A stretch of DNA of 64,000 bases from NCBI RefSeq assembly GCF_000719095.1, contig NZ_JOEH01000012.1, positions 119,078 through 183,077 of the forward strand. Direction: 5' to 3'. The stretch is from Streptacidiphilus jeojiense. Its GTDB lineage: Bacteria > Actinomycetota > Actinomycetes > Streptomycetales > Streptomycetaceae. The position numbers were made by a program, and so were the translations under genes. The notes below the pieces were generated by a model. The model searched no databases. It saw only the letters and a program-made list of their open reading frames with translations, and was not told the origin of the DNA. This document shows, in pieces, positions 17,368-24,884 of the stretch (position 1 is the first letter of the stretch; the number at the start of each line of letters is the position of its first letter).

Positions 17368-18357
17368 CTACTGCGGGACCACGGTCTCCTGTGCCGCCGG
17401 CACGGTGCCGGCCAGCAGCGGGGCGTCCGGCGCGGTGTTCCGCTTCACCAGCGCCAGCGCCACCGGGCCCAGCTCGTGGTGCCGGGCCGAGGAGGTGACG
17501 AAGCCGACCGAACGGCCATCGGCGCCGTCCGCGGCGAGGCGGACCTCTGTGCCGTGCGGCGGCAGCACCTCCATGCTGCCGTCCAGGTGCAGGAAGACCA
17601 GGCGGCGCGGCGGCCGGCCCAGGTTGTGCACCCGGGCCACCGTCTCCTGGCCCCGGTAGCAGCCCTTCTGCAGGTGGACCGCGGTCTCCAGCCAGCCCAG
17701 CTCGTGCGGGATGGTGCGGTGGTCGGTCTCGAAGCCCAGCCGCGGCCGGTGCGCCTCGATCCGCAGCGCCTCGTAGGCCCACAGCCCGGACGGAGCGCCG
17801 AAGCCCGCCGTCAGCTCGGCAAGCCCGGCGCGCGGCAGGAACAGGTCGCGGCCGTAGGGAAGCTCGCGGACGGCGGCGGCGCCCTCGGCCGAGGCCGTGG
17901 AGCCGGCCGGGAGGAAGACCACCGCGTAGTCGGCGGTGGCGTCGGCGATCTCGACCTGGTTGAAGAACTTCATCTTCTCCAGGTAGGCCACCAGCTCGCC
18001 CTGGGTCCCCGGCTCGACGTGCATCCAGGTGGTGGCGCCGTCGTCGACCAGGTAGAGGGCGTGCTCGATGTGGCCGTGCGGGGAGAGGATCAGCGCCTCG
18101 GTCGCCTGCTGCGGCGGCAGCTCGCTGACGTGCTGGGTCAGCAGCAGGTGCAGCCAGCTCAGCCGGTCCGGGCCGCTGACGGTGACCACACCGCGGTGCG
18201 ACAGGTCGACGAAGCCCCTCCCGGCGACCAGTTCGCGCTGCTCGCGGGAGAGTTCGCCGTAGTGCGCGGCGACCGGAGCGTCCACGCCGTCGGCGGCGAC
18301 GGCGCCGCGGACGGAGGTCAGCAGCGGGCTGGCGGGGGTGGTCTGCGTGGTCGTCAC
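17368..18357 (-). CDS. YgfZ/GcvT-like folate-binding protein
   Basis: The 329-residue protein resembles YgfZ, a tetrahydrofolate-dependent protein that helps repair or assemble Fe-S clusters. It keeps the hallmark KGCYRGQETVAR motif (about residues 232-243) with the essential Cys. The fold is that of the glycine cleavage T protein, without its catalytic set. It starts at GTG and overlaps the stop of the upstream Fur gene by four bases (GTGA), so the two are translationally coupled. Coupling to a Fur regulator fits an iron or oxidative-stress role. Confidence 0.9.
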   Translation of the reverse strand: MTTTQTTPASPLLTSVRGAVAADGVDAPVAAHYGELSREQRELVAGRGFVDLSHRGVVTVSGPDRLSWLHLLLTQHVSELPPQQATEALILSPHGHIEHALYLVDDGATTWMHVEPGTQGELVAYLEKMKFFNQVEIADATADYAVVFLPAGSTASAEGAAAVRELPYGRDLFLPRAGLAELTAGFGAPSGLWAYEALRIEAHRPRLGFETDHRTIPHELGWLETAVHLQKGCYRGQETVARVHNLGRPPRRLVFLHLDGSMEVLPPHGTEVRLAADGADGRSVGFVTSSARHHELGPVALALVKRNTAPDAPLLAGTVPAAQETVVPQ

Positions 18358-18800
18358 TGGTCAGCGTCCTCGGTCGGGCCGGTCTTGCGGCAGCAGTCGG
18401 CACAACGGCCGAAGATGGCGAAGTGCTTCACGTCAGTCGCGAAACCATGGCTGGCCCTCAGTGATTCCACCAGCGGCGCCGCGAGCGAGACATCGGTCTC
18501 GGTGACCTTCTCGCAGTCCCGGCAGACCAGGTGCATGTGCTGGTGCCGGTCGGCCAGGTGATAGGTGGGCGCGCCGTGGCCCAGGTGGGCGTGCGAGACC
18601 AGTCCGAGCTCCTCCAGCAGGTCCAGCGTGCGGTAGACCGTGGAGATGTTGACGCCGGTGGCGGTGCGGCGGACCTCGGTGAGGACGTCGTCGGGCGTGG
18701 CGTGGCCCAGGCTGTCCACGGCCTGCAGCACCAGCTGGCGCTGCGGGGTGAGCCGGTACCCACGCGCTCTCAGATCCGTCTGCCAGTCGATGCCGCTCAC
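18354..18800 (-). CDS. Fur family transcriptional regulator
   Basis: The 148-residue protein has the Fur winged helix (residues about 10-80: LTPQRQLVLQAVDSLGHATPDDVL, STVYRTLDLLEELGLV) and a dimerisation domain with metal-binding histidines (HQHMHLVCRDCEK) and CxxC plus CADCC zinc sites. Whether it senses iron, zinc or peroxide cannot be decided from sequence. GTG at 18800 is chosen because GAGGGG sits seven bases upstream and because longer forms would begin inside the terminator of the upstream gene. It is coupled to the downstream YgfZ-like gene. Confidence 0.88.
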   Translation of the reverse strand: MSGIDWQTDLRARGYRLTPQRQLVLQAVDSLGHATPDDVLTEVRRTATGVNISTVYRTLDLLEELGLVSHAHLGHGAPTYHLADRHQHMHLVCRDCEKVTETDVSLAAPLVESLRASHGFATDVKHFAIFGRCADCCRKTGPTEDADQ

Positions 18801-18835
18801 CACGTCGCCCCTCTGCACGCCGGACTGCGCGCCCC

Positions 18836-18870
18836 AAAAAGCCCGCACCCCGAGTCTATGGGGGTGCGGG
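18836..18870 (-). terminator. Rho-independent terminator of the nitrobindin operon
   Basis: Read on the minus strand, CCCGCACCCC pairs with GGGGTGCGGG (18842-18851 with 18861-18870), followed by five T residues (18836-18840). It separates the nitrobindin-like operon from fur. Confidence 0.85.
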
Positions 18871-18893
18871 AGCGGGCGGCCCTGCTGTGTTGT

Positions 18894-19487
18894 TCAGCGG
18901 AAGAAGGCGATGCCGTCGTCCGGGAGGTCGGAGACGTCCTGGACCAGCTGCGCCGGGTTCAGCACCTTCTTGAGCTGGCCCGACATGTAGGGGCGCAGCG
19001 GCACCTCGGGGGCGGACTTCTCACCCACCCACATCAGCTCGCCGTTGACCAGCCCGTACAGGCGCTTGCCGCCGCTGTACGGAGCCGCGCCCTCGATCCG
19101 GGCGACCGCGTCGGTGGCCAGCTCGATCTGCGGCTTGCCGTCGGCCAGCTCGCCGTACCAGATCTCCACGGTGCCGTCGTCGCGGACCGAGGAGAACTGC
19201 ACCTCGCGGGCGCCGCTGGTGCCGTGCTGGTTGCTGGTGACCCGCCAGAAACCGGTCTCGCTCTCCAGCGGACGCACCTTGTTGCCCTCGGCGTCCAGCA
19301 CCCAGCTGCGGGAGCGGTACTCCAGGAACGCCCGGCCGTCGTGGCGGAACACGATCTCCTGGCCGAAGTTGCACTTCTCCGCGCCGGGGAAGTCGTGGAC
19401 GCCGGCCCCTTCCCAGGTGCCGAGCAGGAAGGCCAACGAGACGACGTCCTTGTGCAGGCCGGACGGGACCTCGATCTTGGCGACCAT
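18894..19487 (-). CDS. Nitrobindin-like FABP family protein
   Basis: The 197-residue protein has the nitrobindin/DUF1794 beta-barrel signature GTWEGAG (residues 23-29), then FGQEIVFRHDGR and RLYGLVNGELMWVGE. Nitrobindins bind ferric heme through a C-terminal His and isomerise peroxynitrite. In the family that His sits in a segment like QPHxSA; here it reads LRPYMSGQ, so Y167 occupies the position. The protein may bind heme weakly, by Tyr, or bind a lipid instead. The gene follows a 35-residue membrane protein after one base, forming an operon that ends at the terminator at 18836-18870. Confidence 0.85.
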   Translation of the reverse strand: MVAKIEVPSGLHKDVVSLAFLLGTWEGAGVHDFPGAEKCNFGQEIVFRHDGRAFLEYRSRSWVLDAEGNKVRPLESETGFWRVTSNQHGTSGAREVQFSSVRDDGTVEIWYGELADGKPQIELATDAVARIEGAAPYSGGKRLYGLVNGELMWVGEKSAPEVPLRPYMSGQLKKVLNPAQLVQDVSDLPDDGIAFFR

Positions 19488-19488
19488 G

Positions 19489-19596
19489 TCAGCGCTGGCC
19501 CTGGTAGAGCTTCTTCACCGAGAACACGGCGAACCAGACGACGGCGAGTGCGATGACGATCAGCAGGCCGTCGAAGAAGTACTCAAGGCTGGACAC
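19489..19596 (-). CDS. Small single-pass membrane protein (35 aa)
   Basis: This short frame starts at GTG with AGGAGC about six bases upstream. It encodes SSLEYFFDGLLIVIALAVV followed by WFAVFSVKKLYQGQR and a stop. It has one hydrophobic helix of about 20 residues and a basic tail. The stop codon lies one base before the ATG of the nitrobindin-like gene, so coupled expression is very likely. I do not know its function; it may anchor or recruit its partner. I recall similar short proteins next to this gene in other actinomycetes. Confidence 0.75.
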   Translation of the reverse strand: MSSLEYFFDGLLIVIALAVVWFAVFSVKKLYQGQR

Positions 19597-19700
19597 GCGC
19601 GTGCTCCTCGGGGGAGGGAAAGGGTCTTCCGCCGATTCTAGTCGCCGGAGGGCGGGCACTCGCGGTGAGCCCCGCCACGTCGGGCTTCTAGGGTGGCGGT

Positions 19701-20063
19701 ATGTCGAAGAAGCTGGTCATCAAGGTCACCGCGGGAGCGGACGCGCCGGAGCGGTGCTCGCAGGCGTTCACGGTGGCGGCGGTCGCCGTCGCCAGCGGGG
19801 TGGAGGTGTCGCTGTGGCTCACCGGCGAGTCCGCGTGGTTCGCCCTGCCGGGGCGGGCAGCGGAGTTCGAGCTCCCTGAGGCGGCGCCGCTGCCGGAGCT
19901 GCTGGACGCGGTGCTGGGTGCGGGGCGGGTGACGTTGTGTACGCAGTGTGCGGCGCGGCGGGGGATCGTTGCCGCCGACGTTTTGAAGGGGGTTCGGATT
20001 GCCGGCGCGCAGGTTTTTGTGAGCGAGGTTATGGGGGACGGGGTGCAGGCACTGGTTTACTGA
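19701..20063 (+). CDS. DsrE family protein
   Basis: The 120-residue protein has a DsrE/DsrF-like fold signature: LVIKVTAGADAPERCSQAF at the start, then VTLCTQCAARRGI with a CxxC pair at about residues 79-82. DsrE-family proteins are sulfur-relay or redox proteins; the Cys pair is compatible with persulfide transfer. It is divergent from the nitrobindin operon and upstream of a sulfur cluster, but no direct link can be shown. Confidence 0.85.
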   Translation: MSKKLVIKVTAGADAPERCSQAFTVAAVAVASGVEVSLWLTGESAWFALPGRAAEFELPEAAPLPELLDAVLGAGRVTLCTQCAARRGIVAADVLKGVRIAGAQVFVSEVMGDGVQALVY

Positions 20064-20080
20064 CGGTCGATTTTGGCTGA

Positions 20081-20107
20081 GCGCGCAGTTCCTCGCGCCC
20101 CTAAAAG
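20081..20107. repeat. Single arm of palindromic element, copy 2
   Basis: CGCAGTTCCTCGCGCCCCT matches the arm of the element at 14944 with one base difference, and the following AAAAG matches the copy at 42452. No second arm is found here. It lies 18 bp after the DsrE stop codon. Confidence 0.75.
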
Positions 20108-20140
20108 CAAAAGACGCGCCCGCCGACGCTGCACAACGAA

Positions 20141-20166
20141 GCCCCGCCAGGTTTCCCGGGCGGGGC
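20141..20166. terminator. Terminator hairpin after sseC
   Basis: GCCCCGCC (20141-20148) pairs with GGCGGGGC (20159-20166), loop of ten. It lies 17 bp beyond the stop of the minus-strand sseC gene and could also serve the convergent DsrE gene. Confidence 0.65.
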
Positions 20167-20183
20167 CTTGTTGCTGGTGCCGG

Positions 20184-20474
20184 TCAGACGGCGATGGCGA
20201 CCTCGGCCACCGCGCCCTGCTGGGCCGCGACCACGCGGTCGACGGTCGCACCGGGCACCAGGGCGCGGAGCGTCCAGGTGCCGGGGGCCGCGAAGAAGCG
20301 GAACTGTCCGGTCGCGGAGGTCGGCACCTCGGCGGTGAACTCGCCGCCCTCGTCGAGCAGACGGACATAGCCGTTGACCGGCTCGCCGTCCCGGGTCACC
20401 GAACCCTGGATGATGGTCTCGCTCGCCACGTCAACTCCTGCCAGATCGGGGCCGCCGGCCTTCGCTCCACACAT
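20184..20474 (-). CDS. sseC: DUF1416 family protein (SseC-like)
   Basis: The 96-residue protein begins MCGAKAGGPDLAGVD and has an Ig-like or carboxypeptidase-regulatory-like beta fold (GSVTRDGEPVNGYVRLLDEG, GQFRFFAAPGTWTLRAL). It belongs to DUF1416, known as SseC in mycobacteria, where it always sits beside the thiosulfate sulfurtransferase gene. Its exact role in sulfur metabolism is unknown; the N-terminal Cys may be functional. AAGGAG precedes the ATG at 20474, and cysA lies 19 bp upstream, so they form an operon. Confidence 0.88.
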   Translation of the reverse strand: MCGAKAGGPDLAGVDVASETIIQGSVTRDGEPVNGYVRLLDEGGEFTAEVPTSATGQFRFFAAPGTWTLRALVPGATVDRVVAAQQGAVAEVAIAV

Positions 20475-20493
20475 GGTGTTCTCCTTCAGGGGG

Positions 20494-21336
20494 TCAGTTG
20501 GAGCCGAGCTCGATCGGAACGCCGACGAGGCTGCCGTACTCGGTCCAGGAACCGTCGTAGTTCTTGACGTTGGTCTGGCCGAGCAGCTGGTGCAGCACGA
20601 ACCAGGTGAGCGCGGAGCGCTCGCCGATGCGGCAGTACGCGATGGTGTCCTTCGAGAGGTCGACGTTCTCCTCCTCGTAGAGGGCCTTCAGCTCCTCGTC
20701 CGACTTGAAGGTGCCGTCGTCGTTGGCGTTCTTGGACCACGGGATGTTGCGGGCGCTCGGGACGTGGCCGGGGCGCTGCGACTGCTCCTGCGGGAGGTGC
20801 GCGGGGGCGAGCAGACGGCCGGAGAACTCGTCGGGCGAGCGGACGTCGACCAGGTTCTTGGCACCGATCGCGGCGACCACGTCGTCACGGAAGGCGCGGA
20901 TCGAGGTGTCCTGGGCCTGCGCCTTGTACTCGGTGGCGGCGCGCTCGGGGACAGCCGAGCCGTCGACCAGGTCGCGGGAGTCGAGCTCCCACTTCTTGCG
21001 GCCGCCGTCCAGCAGGCGGACGTCGCCGTGGCCGTACAGCTTGAAGTACCAGAAGGCGTAGGAGGCGAACCAGTTGTTGTTGCCGCCGTAGAGGACGACG
21101 GTGTCGTCGTTGGCGATGCCCTTGGCGGACAGCAGCGCCTCGAAGCCGGCCTGGTCCACGAAGTCGCGGCGGACCGGGTCCTGGAGGTCCTTCTTCCAGT
21201 CGATCCGGACGGCGTTGCGGATGTGGTTCTTGTCGTACGCGGCGGTGTCCTCGTCAACCTCGACGACGACGACCTTCGGGTCGTCCAGGTGGTCCTGGAC
21301 CCAGTCGGCGCTTACCAGGACGTCACTGCGGCTCAT
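20494..21336 (-). CDS. cysA: Thiosulfate sulfurtransferase (rhodanese)
   Basis: The 280-residue protein has two rhodanese domains. The first (about residues 5-125) is inactive-type; the second (about 150-275) has the catalytic Cys in the loop YCRIGERSALTW (near residue 232). It moves sulfane sulfur from thiosulfate to cyanide or other thiophiles; the mycobacterial homologue is CysA2. CysA here is not the sulfate permease ATPase of the same name. It forms an operon with sseC. A Cys-rich leader peptide upstream suggests control by cysteine supply. Confidence 0.92.
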   Translation of the reverse strand: MSRSDVLVSADWVQDHLDDPKVVVVEVDEDTAAYDKNHIRNAVRIDWKKDLQDPVRRDFVDQAGFEALLSAKGIANDDTVVLYGGNNNWFASYAFWYFKLYGHGDVRLLDGGRKKWELDSRDLVDGSAVPERAATEYKAQAQDTSIRAFRDDVVAAIGAKNLVDVRSPDEFSGRLLAPAHLPQEQSQRPGHVPSARNIPWSKNANDDGTFKSDEELKALYEEENVDLSKDTIAYCRIGERSALTWFVLHQLLGQTNVKNYDGSWTEYGSLVGVPIELGSN

Positions 21337-21516
21337 GGGGATTCTCCATCCGGGGCAGTTGCGGAAGAGCGGCGCCGCGCGGACGTGCGTCCGGAGGGGA
21401 GTCCGGATCGTGGGACAGCGCGGCGGTGGTCTGCGAGATGTACGCGGTGTTGCGGGCTCAGCGAGCCCGCGGCCTGCGGGCGGAACCGTCCTGGAAACGG
21501 ACGGAGCGACGCCCTG

Positions 21517-21597
21517 TCAGCGCATTCGACAGAGGCAGGCAGCCACGCGGCACAGGTCTACCGCCCGCCGCTTCGTGAGATCCGCCTGTCGCTTCAT
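21517..21597 (-). CDS. Cys-rich leader peptide upstream of cysA
   Basis: A 26-residue frame starts MKRQADLTKRRAVDL and has Cys at positions 16, 21 and 23 near its end, followed by RMR and a stop. It ends about 180 bp before cysA. Actinobacteria have short leader peptides with C-terminal cysteines (the Ms5788A family) that regulate cysteine genes by translational attenuation, and this match is close in layout. Between leader and cysA there is a strong hairpin (GCGGGCTCGC, CTGAGCCCGC near 21455-21475). Attenuation is inferred. Confidence 0.75.
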   Translation of the reverse strand: MKRQADLTKRRAVDLCRVAACLCRMR

Positions 21598-21796
21598 GGC
21601 TCCGATGCTAGGGAACGGAGCGCGTGCTGTCATCGGTGTCTTGAACTCTGAGATGAAACGGTCCGTATGTTGATATCAACGGCAGCAGCCGCGGATCCGG
21701 CCGGGTGCGGACGGGGGCGCGGGGGGACCGGGGAGGGGTGTTCCACCGATCCGCGAGACGGCGGTGGACACCCCGTCTCGCGGATCGGGACACCCG

Positions 21797-22498
21797 TTAG
21801 TTGCTGAGCGAGACGTTGGTGCCGGAGACCCTGATGTCGATGCCGTCCGGGCCCGGCTGCACCGAGTCCAGCCTGAGGCCGCTGGGCAGACCGGCGAGCT
21901 GCAGCTTGGGCTGGAGGAAGGACGCGACCAGGCTCGCCACGGTCGGGTCGACCCCGGTGATCCCGCTGAGGTTGGTCAGGCTGATGCCGTTGCCGTCCAC
22001 CACGCTGATGTCGGCGGTGCCGGAGACCTGCTGCGACCCCAGCACCGGCAGGTCGACCTTGCCGGAGACCTTCACCTTGCCCGGGGTGCCGCCGTAGGCG
22101 ACGGTGACCTGGTTCGGCAGCGCGGCGGAGAGGTCCCCGTAGGAGATCCGGGCGGTCCCGGTGCCGCTGCCGGCGACGATCCCGCTGTAGTTGCCGGTGA
22201 CCTTCACGTTCTTGGCGTCGATGCGGAAGTTCTGCAGCTGGATGTTGGGCCCGCCCTTGCCGTCGTTCACGGTCAGGTCGGAGGCGCTCATCTTCACCTC
22301 GTCGAACTTCTTCGAGGCGAGCTGGGTCAGGAAGGGGAAGCCCCCGATGCTGACGCTCGGTTTCTGCGAGAGGTTCCGCTCGGACTGGATCTTGCTCGCG
22401 GCCTCGCTCTCGGCGAAGTGCAGGGTGATCCTGTCGGCCGCGACGAACAGGGCGGCGAGGACGATCAGGACGATCAGCAGTCGGCGCGCGGCGCGCAT
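21797..22498 (-). CDS. LmeA-like phospholipid-binding protein (DUF2993)
   Basis: The 233-residue protein has an N-terminal signal anchor (basic start then LLIVLIVLAALFVAAD) and a periplasmic-type DUF2993 beta-rich domain. Mycobacterial LmeA binds phospholipids and is needed for lipomannan elongation. The neighbourhood cysA, lmeA-like, glnR recalls Rv0815c-Rv0818 of M. tuberculosis. AGGAGG precedes the ATG at 22498. The mycobacterial lipid products are absent from streptomycetes, so the precise role here is open. Confidence 0.85.
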   Translation of the reverse strand: MRAARRLLIVLIVLAALFVAADRITLHFAESEAASKIQSERNLSQKPSVSIGGFPFLTQLASKKFDEVKMSASDLTVNDGKGGPNIQLQNFRIDAKNVKVTGNYSGIVAGSGTGTARISYGDLSAALPNQVTVAYGGTPGKVKVSGKVDLPVLGSQQVSGTADISVVDGNGISLTNLSGITGVDPTVASLVASFLQPKLQLAGLPSGLRLDSVQPGPDGIDIRVSGTNVSLSN

Positions 22499-22585
22499 GG
22501 AGTCCTCCTTGGACGGACGTGCCGGAGAAGACAGCGGCCGGGCGGTCCGCGGTTCCGCGGACCGCCCGGGGTACTGCTGCCACGT

Positions 22586-24478
22586 CTACCCCGCGAGCAG
22601 GTGACCCACCAGGAAGACCGCCGGTGCCGCGCAGGCCAGCGGCACCGCGACACCCGCCGTCAGATGGACGAAGCGGGACGGGAAGTCGTACCCGGCGACC
22701 CGGCGCCCGACCAGGGCGCAGGCGCCCGCGGCCAGGCCGAGCAGCAGGCCCCCGCCCGCGCCGAGTCCGGTCGCGGCCCCCAGCAGGGCCCCGACCAGCA
22801 GGCCGGCCGCCGCACCGGCGCCGAAGCCGGCCTTGGCCGGGAGCATCGGCAGTGCGGAGACCGCGGTGGCGACGGCCGCGGACAGGGCGCCCGCGGTGAC
22901 CGCGGCGCCGGTCGACCAGCCGTGGTGGGTGACCGACCCGGCGGCCAGGAAGCAGCCCGCGAGGACGGTCATCACCGTCGCCGAGGCGCTCACCGTCAGG
23001 GCGTAGAAGCGCTCGTCGGGGTTGCTGGGCCGGAAGATCTGCAGGATCAGCACCAGCAGGAAGAACCCGCCGAGGGTGCCCGCCAGCACGGCCGGCGCGG
23101 TGCCGCCGGAGGCGGCGAGCATCGCCGCGTCCGCGGTGACGCCGCCGAGCGCGGCCAGGGCGATGCCCTGCCGGGCGGGCCACATGCCGTTCAGTCGGAA
23201 CCATCCGGCGGAGGTCACCGCCTGCAGCAGCAGCGTCGGGACGACCAGGGCGGGACGGCCGAGCAGCGCGGCCAGGGTCAGCAGCACCGCGATCGCCGCG
23301 GTCGCGGCGGCGGGCTGGATGCCCGGGTCGACGATCGGCGAGCCCTTGCGGGCGGCCTGGGCGGGAACGGCCGGTGCGGCCGGGCCCTGGGGGTGGGCCG
23401 CGGCCTCCGGGGCGGTCGGACCGGTGGGCTGCGCCGCCGCGAAGGCCTCGCGCAGCGAGCCGCCCGGCTGCGCCTCCAGCGGTTGCGGTGGCGGCGGGGC
23501 GAACTCCCCGGCCGGTCCGGTGGGCTGCGCGGCGGCGAAGGTCTCCCGGAGCGAGGTCGGTGCCCCGTAGGCGAGCGGCTGGGACTGCGGCTGGGAGCCC
23601 AGGGCGTCGAAGTACTCGGGCGCGGGGGCCTCCGCCCCCCGGGCCGCCTGGACCGGGTACGGCGGGGCGGCCGCGCCGGCCGGCGGCACCGGCGGCAGGT
23701 AGGCGGTGGCCTCCGCGTCGCCGCCCGGGGTGCCCAACTGCTGCCAGCCGGGGGTGCCCGGCTGCGGCTGCGGCGGAACCGGCGGGAGGAACGCGGTGGC
23801 CTCGGCGTCGCCACCCGAAGCCGGCTGCTGCCAGCCGGGGGCGCCGGGCTGTGGCTGCGGCGGAACCGGCGGGAGGAAGGCAGTGGCCTCGGCGTCCGGG
23901 GTGCCCCAGGGCTGGGCCTGCGGCGGGACGCCGGGCTGTTGCCACTGCTGGGCACCGGGTTGGGCCTGCGGCGGGAGGAAGGCGTCGGCGCCCTGAGCCG
24001 GCTGCTGCCAGCCGGGGGCGCCGGGCTGCGGCGGAACCGGCGGGAGGAAGGCGGTGGCCTCGGCGTCCGGGGCCGGCCAGGACTGGGCCTGCGGCGGGAC
24101 GCCCGGCTGCTGCTGCCACTGCTGGGCGCCCGGCTGCTGCTGGGGCTGCCAGCCGGTCGGCGGCGCCGGCGCGGCGGCCGGGGCCGCCCCGCGCTCCCAC
24201 TCGGACGGCCAGCCAGGACCGGTCTGTCCCTGCCCCTGTCCCTGGCCCTGTTCCTGGGACGGGAACTGAGGCTGGATCAGCTCCTGCGGCAGCGGCACCT
24301 CGGTGGTCGCGTAGCGCTCGTGGATCTGGCCGAAGCGCGAGGTCGGCGGAGGCGCCGCGGCGGCGTCCGGCGGACCCTGCGGATAGGGCGGCAGCAGCGA
24401 GGTCTGCTCGGCCTCGTTCCACTCGGACGGCTGACGGCCCTCGGCGGGGAAGATGGGGGAACCCGAATATCCGGACAT
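22586..24478 (-). CDS. Pro/Gln-rich repeat protein with polytopic membrane domain
   Basis: The 630-residue protein starts MSGYSGSPIFPAEGRQPSEW. Its first ~360 residues are low complexity, with repeats built around EATAFLPPVPPQPQPG and GWQQP. The C-terminal ~250 residues form about eight hydrophobic helices (PALVVPTLLLQAVTSAGWFR onwards). I do not recognise a named family; the layout occurs in streptomycete membrane proteins. The ATG at 24478 is chosen because it is the first Met after the MoaD gene that ends at 24487. The long repeat is likely to vary between strains. Confidence 0.75.
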   Translation of the reverse strand: MSGYSGSPIFPAEGRQPSEWNEAEQTSLLPPYPQGPPDAAAAPPPTSRFGQIHERYATTEVPLPQELIQPQFPSQEQGQGQGQGQTGPGWPSEWERGAAPAAAPAPPTGWQPQQQPGAQQWQQQPGVPPQAQSWPAPDAEATAFLPPVPPQPGAPGWQQPAQGADAFLPPQAQPGAQQWQQPGVPPQAQPWGTPDAEATAFLPPVPPQPQPGAPGWQQPASGGDAEATAFLPPVPPQPQPGTPGWQQLGTPGGDAEATAYLPPVPPAGAAAPPYPVQAARGAEAPAPEYFDALGSQPQSQPLAYGAPTSLRETFAAAQPTGPAGEFAPPPPQPLEAQPGGSLREAFAAAQPTGPTAPEAAAHPQGPAAPAVPAQAARKGSPIVDPGIQPAAATAAIAVLLTLAALLGRPALVVPTLLLQAVTSAGWFRLNGMWPARQGIALAALGGVTADAAMLAASGGTAPAVLAGTLGGFFLLVLILQIFRPSNPDERFYALTVSASATVMTVLAGCFLAAGSVTHHGWSTGAAVTAGALSAAVATAVSALPMLPAKAGFGAGAAAGLLVGALLGAATGLGAGGGLLLGLAAGACALVGRRVAGYDFPSRFVHLTAGVAVPLACAAPAVFLVGHLLAG

Positions 24479-24486
24479 GCTCTGCG

Positions 24487-24825
24487 TCACCCTCCCGCGA
24501 ACGGCGGCAGGACCTCGACGGTGCCGCCCTGCGCCAGCTCGACGTCGGCGTGGTCGCGGCTGCCGACCGGGTCGCCGTCCACCAGGAACGAGCACAGGCC
24601 GAGGACCTGTGCGAACCGCGGCCGGTCGGCGTGCAGCGCACGCGCGGCCTCCAGCGCCTCGGCGAGCGTCGCCGCGCGGTAGGGCTCCTCGCCCGTGCCC
24701 GCCTCGGCCTTGGCCGCCGCCCAGTAGCGGATCACTCCGGTCGGTACCGGGGGTCGCCCCCCGGAGGAATGGTGCACACCCTCCTGTACGCCTGCTGCCT
24801 CGGCGGATGCCGGACCAGCGGTCAT
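24487..24825 (-). CDS. MoaD/ThiS family sulfur-carrier protein
   Basis: The 112-residue protein has a ubiquitin-like MoaD/ThiS fold in its last ~80 residues (VIRYWAAAKAEAGTGEE, LVDGDPVGSRDHADVELAQG) and ends with the diagnostic C-terminal PPFAGG, whose terminal Gly is adenylated and thiocarboxylated. The N-terminal ~27 residues are polar and extra. GAGGAGGG precedes the ATG at 24825. It is 8 bp upstream of the repeat-rich membrane protein. Sulfur for MoaD-like carriers can come from rhodaneses, and cysA is near. Confidence 0.9.
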   Translation of the reverse strand: MTAGPASAEAAGVQEGVHHSSGGRPPVPTGVIRYWAAAKAEAGTGEEPYRAATLAEALEAARALHADRPRFAQVLGLCSFLVDGDPVGSRDHADVELAQGGTVEVLPPFAGG

Positions 24826-24884
24826 CTCACCCTCCTCAGTGGAACCTCGCATCGGGCCATCATGGACTCCTGGACCCGCTTCCG

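Noticed and set aside
21630..24641. A 1003-codon minus-strand frame across the lmeA-like and repeat-rich genes.
   Set aside because: It is a shifted frame of two better-supported genes and gives an Arg/Gly/Ala-rich product with no motif.
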